A DNA stretch of 64,000 nt from Circinella umbellata. Lineage: Eukaryota > Mucoromycota > Mucoromycetes > Mucorales > Lichtheimiaceae. The notes below the pieces were generated by a model. The model saw only the letters and a list, made by a program, of their open reading frames with translations. It made no database searches and was not told the origin of the DNA. This document shows positions 62,301 to 64,000 of this stretch, piece by piece (position 1 is the first letter of the stretch; each line of letters begins with the position of its first letter). The stretch spans positions 1 to 64,000 of the forward strand of contig JAIWNF010000019.1 in NCBI GenBank assembly GCA_025093555.1, read 5' to 3'. Position numbers and translations under genes: made by a program.

Positions 62301-62600
62301 AAAGGCGGTGTTGATTTGAAAATTATTGGTGATAAATTGACTGATCGCGTTATCATTTGTTTTGTGACATGGTGTTGTATTTTGATAAATCATAATATTG
62401 AATGGTTATTGTGACATTTTTGTTGATCTGTTTCTTTTTTGGTGTGTACGAAAAAAAATATACTTCATATTAATGGATGCTTTTTTTTTCGCGGTTCCAA
62501 TGTTATTCCTTGTTTTTCATAACCGTGGTTTTTGCTGGTAGTGAGTGCGCATAAAAAATATGGCTTGTTGGCTTACAAAACAGTCTTGATTGAGTCATAT
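59310..62600. other. gene-poor, T/G-biased region
   Basis: AT-rich DNA without a supported gene, holding the GGTGTGTG minisatellite. From about 61250 to 62480 the plus strand is rich in TGAT and TTGTTG, much like 38880-40300, but no direct alignment between the two was found by eye. Confidence 0.45.
60887..61141. repeat. T-run/GGTGTGTG minisatellite
   Basis: About fifteen units, each a run of 5-9 T followed by GGTGTG or GGTGTGTG, mostly 15-17 bp long. All ORFs through it (Val/Cys/Phe or Lys/His/Thr repeats) are by-products. A single similar unit also occurs at about 62435-62448. Confidence 0.92.
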
Positions 62601-63225
62601 AGATCTTGGTTCATTCACTATGACTTTGGCTCGATACCAAGAGGACATAATTTATACCAATGTCTTTAGTTCAGTTTGTGTTGGTCCAAATAAGTCAACA
62701 CCAGATTACTTGAGTTCTTGTTATAGTAAAAACAAAAGAGAGAATGTGGAAGTTTTGCAAATACTCCAAAGGATACCCTAATGTTGATAATCCAGCCACC
62801 CTAAGCCAGAATTCATACCAATGTCTCCAAGTTCATCTGCGTCAACGCACAATGAACTTATATCCTAATACAAGGGATTTTTGCCCAATACGGGCCATCT
62901 TGCGAATACCAAAAACAAGTGTAAGAGCTATTCCGCAAAGAGATCGGAATGTGCACCTTCCAATGATAGGTGTCTGCGCCCTCAAACAAAAACGCGGGAG
63001 AACTCTGTGGCGCCTTCCATGCGCCACACACCAAAACCACAAAGCGCCAAAAACGCCGAAACCTCTGCGCACACGCTAGGATGACACCTCAACGGGTGGA
63101 CTTGATGAAGAAAAGGACTGACAGGCAGTGCAGTCCACACTACAGCTGGTGTACTAGGATCCAGGGGCTTACTCCATGACTAACACCCATGGCCGATGAC
63201 CATGAATGCAGGTTCGGAAGTCCAC

Positions 63226-63318
63226 AGAAGTAAGGGAACTTCAGGAACACACGGTCTTTTATAGGTTACTTGGCAATCCGCCACCTTCGATCCGGAACAG
63301 ATGTAAGGTTGATGACAA
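63226..63318 (+). repeat. left arm of a ~93-bp inverted repeat
   Basis: It matches the reverse complement of 63520-63611 at roughly nine of ten positions, with the shared core AACTTCAGGAACACACGGTC. About 200 bp separate the arms. The arms are GC-richer than their surroundings. Confidence 0.85.
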
Positions 63319-63519
63319 GATTGAAACTGGAAATTAATTATTCTGCTTCCATTATAACAAGCTTGCAACTGCTATAATGGAGTATCTAAAAGTCTATAAA
63401 TCAACTCTTTTAATAGTTAGTAAAATTCCATCAACAAATTGGATTTATTACTTTTTTTTTCAAGAACAAGAAAAAAGGAAAAATAACTTACGGTCTTTAT
63501 ATCGAAAACATAAACGCTT

Positions 63520-63611
63520 GTTGTCATCAGCATTACATCTGTTCCAGATCGAAGATGGCGGATTGCCACTAACCTATAAAAGACCGTGTGTTCCTGAAGT
63601 TCCCTTACTCT
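63520..63611 (-). repeat. right arm of the ~93-bp inverted repeat
   Basis: Reverse complement partner of 63226-63318, with a few substitutions and one indel (GTTACTTGGC against GTTAGTGGC). Such foldbacks arise from inverted duplication or belong to foldback transposons. Confidence 0.85.
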
Positions 63612-63689
63612 GCTTCCCCCCTTACCCACACCCATAGTCACCAACCACGGGGTAGCCACAGAGTAAGCGCCCCTTCCCCGCTCCACCAA

Positions 63690-63800
63690 CCATAGTATGA
63701 ACATACACTACCCTGCCTTCTCTCCACCAAGCCATCCGCCGAGATGCCATCCTCCTCCGCTCCACCAAGCGGGACAAACCCACCCGTAACACCACTACGG
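63690..63800 (-). pseudogene. fragment similar to an exon of the 42-kb spliced gene
   Basis: On the minus strand the frame reads LGGAEEDGISADGLVE, which aligns with LGNGWQEGISVDGLLG from the exon at 42670-42542. At DNA level CCATCC-CCGA-ATGCC-TCCT (63732-63753) matches 42558-42579 apart from three positions. The surrounding GC-rich DNA (62840-63070 and 63600-63800) may hold more of a decayed copy. Short similarity, so uncertain. Confidence 0.35.
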
Positions 63801-64000
63801 GTCTAATTAAATATATATAATTATAGGTTAGTAATTCATTATCTATATAATGCCGTATTCTTTACATGTTAATTTATTTATATTTTACATACCTTAATGG
63901 TTCGAAAACCATTTACTGCGCCATTAAAAATAGCCAAAACTGTAGAGGAAGTGACCTCAACCTAGTTATTGATGGAATATATAACATATGTTTCATTAAT

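Noticed and set aside
62842..63179. Overlapping ORFs in several frames in a GC-rich patch
   Set aside because: No frame has splice support or a family match; open frames follow from the higher GC content. It may be part of a decayed copy of the 42-kb gene, noted under the 63.7-kb finding.

Overview
The window is AT-rich eukaryotic DNA with compact genes split by many short GT-AG introns (mostly 45-100 bp, one in PME 170 bp). The housekeeping proteins are fungal, and the accessory content (a TnpB/Fanzor-like relic, an RTC4-like domain, a DUF6729-type transposase gene with an exonuclease insert, Tc1/mariner elements) points to a Mucoromycota (Mucorales-like) fungus. Species assignment is inference; no rRNA or tRNA was recognised.

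Layout. 1-1.2 kb: 3' part of an unrecognised multi-exon gene. 1.8-13.3 kb: a transposon-dominated block holding (i) a large RNase H/DDE-transposase-like gene with an embedded 3'-5' exonuclease domain and terminal zinc knuckles, broken by two in-frame stops; (ii) a complete 2,068-bp Tc1/mariner-IS630 element with intact DDE residues, ~135-bp terminal inverted repeats and TA target duplications; (iii) an 822-bp non-autonomous element with TA duplications; (iv) small or decayed coding stretches; (v) a 1.9-kb hAT-like element with 8-bp duplications that carries a broken RTC4-like domain. 13.9-16.7 kb: an ankyrin plus DIL-domain protein. 20.5-22.3 kb: a heavily degraded Fanzor/TnpB-like relic.

23.1-38.1 kb is a dense housekeeping block: exportin-1/CRM1 (+), a CorA-type Mg2+ transporter (-), peptidyl-tRNA hydrolase 2 (+), a coiled-coil protein resembling kinetochore Sos7/Kre28 (+), eIF4A3/FAL1 (-) and a SMARCD/Snf12-type SWI/SNF subunit (+). 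Their functions are unrelated; they share only short intergenic spaces and divergent promoters.

38-46.4 kb is accessory again: simple-sequence DNA, then a minus-strand locus with a 637-aa membrane/acidic-repeat protein. Downstream of its stop lies an array of four tandemly duplicated exon-like units, then five further exons open in one phase; upstream lies a ~215-bp repeat present about 2.6 times. 48.0-49.4 kb: secreted pectin methylesterase. 51.1-53.4 kb: a cytochrome P450. 56.9-59.1 kb: a vacuolar-type Ca2+/H+ exchanger. 59.1-64 kb: gene-poor DNA with a T-rich/GGTGTGTG minisatellite, a ~93-bp inverted repeat pair and a short stretch similar to an exon of the 42-kb locus.

The strongest cross-cutting signals are that nearly all nonsense codons in the decayed elements can be explained by C-to-T change at CAA, CAG or CGA codons, and that the 42-46 kb locus shows duplicated exons, duplicated protein modules and duplicated promoter-proximal DNA together.
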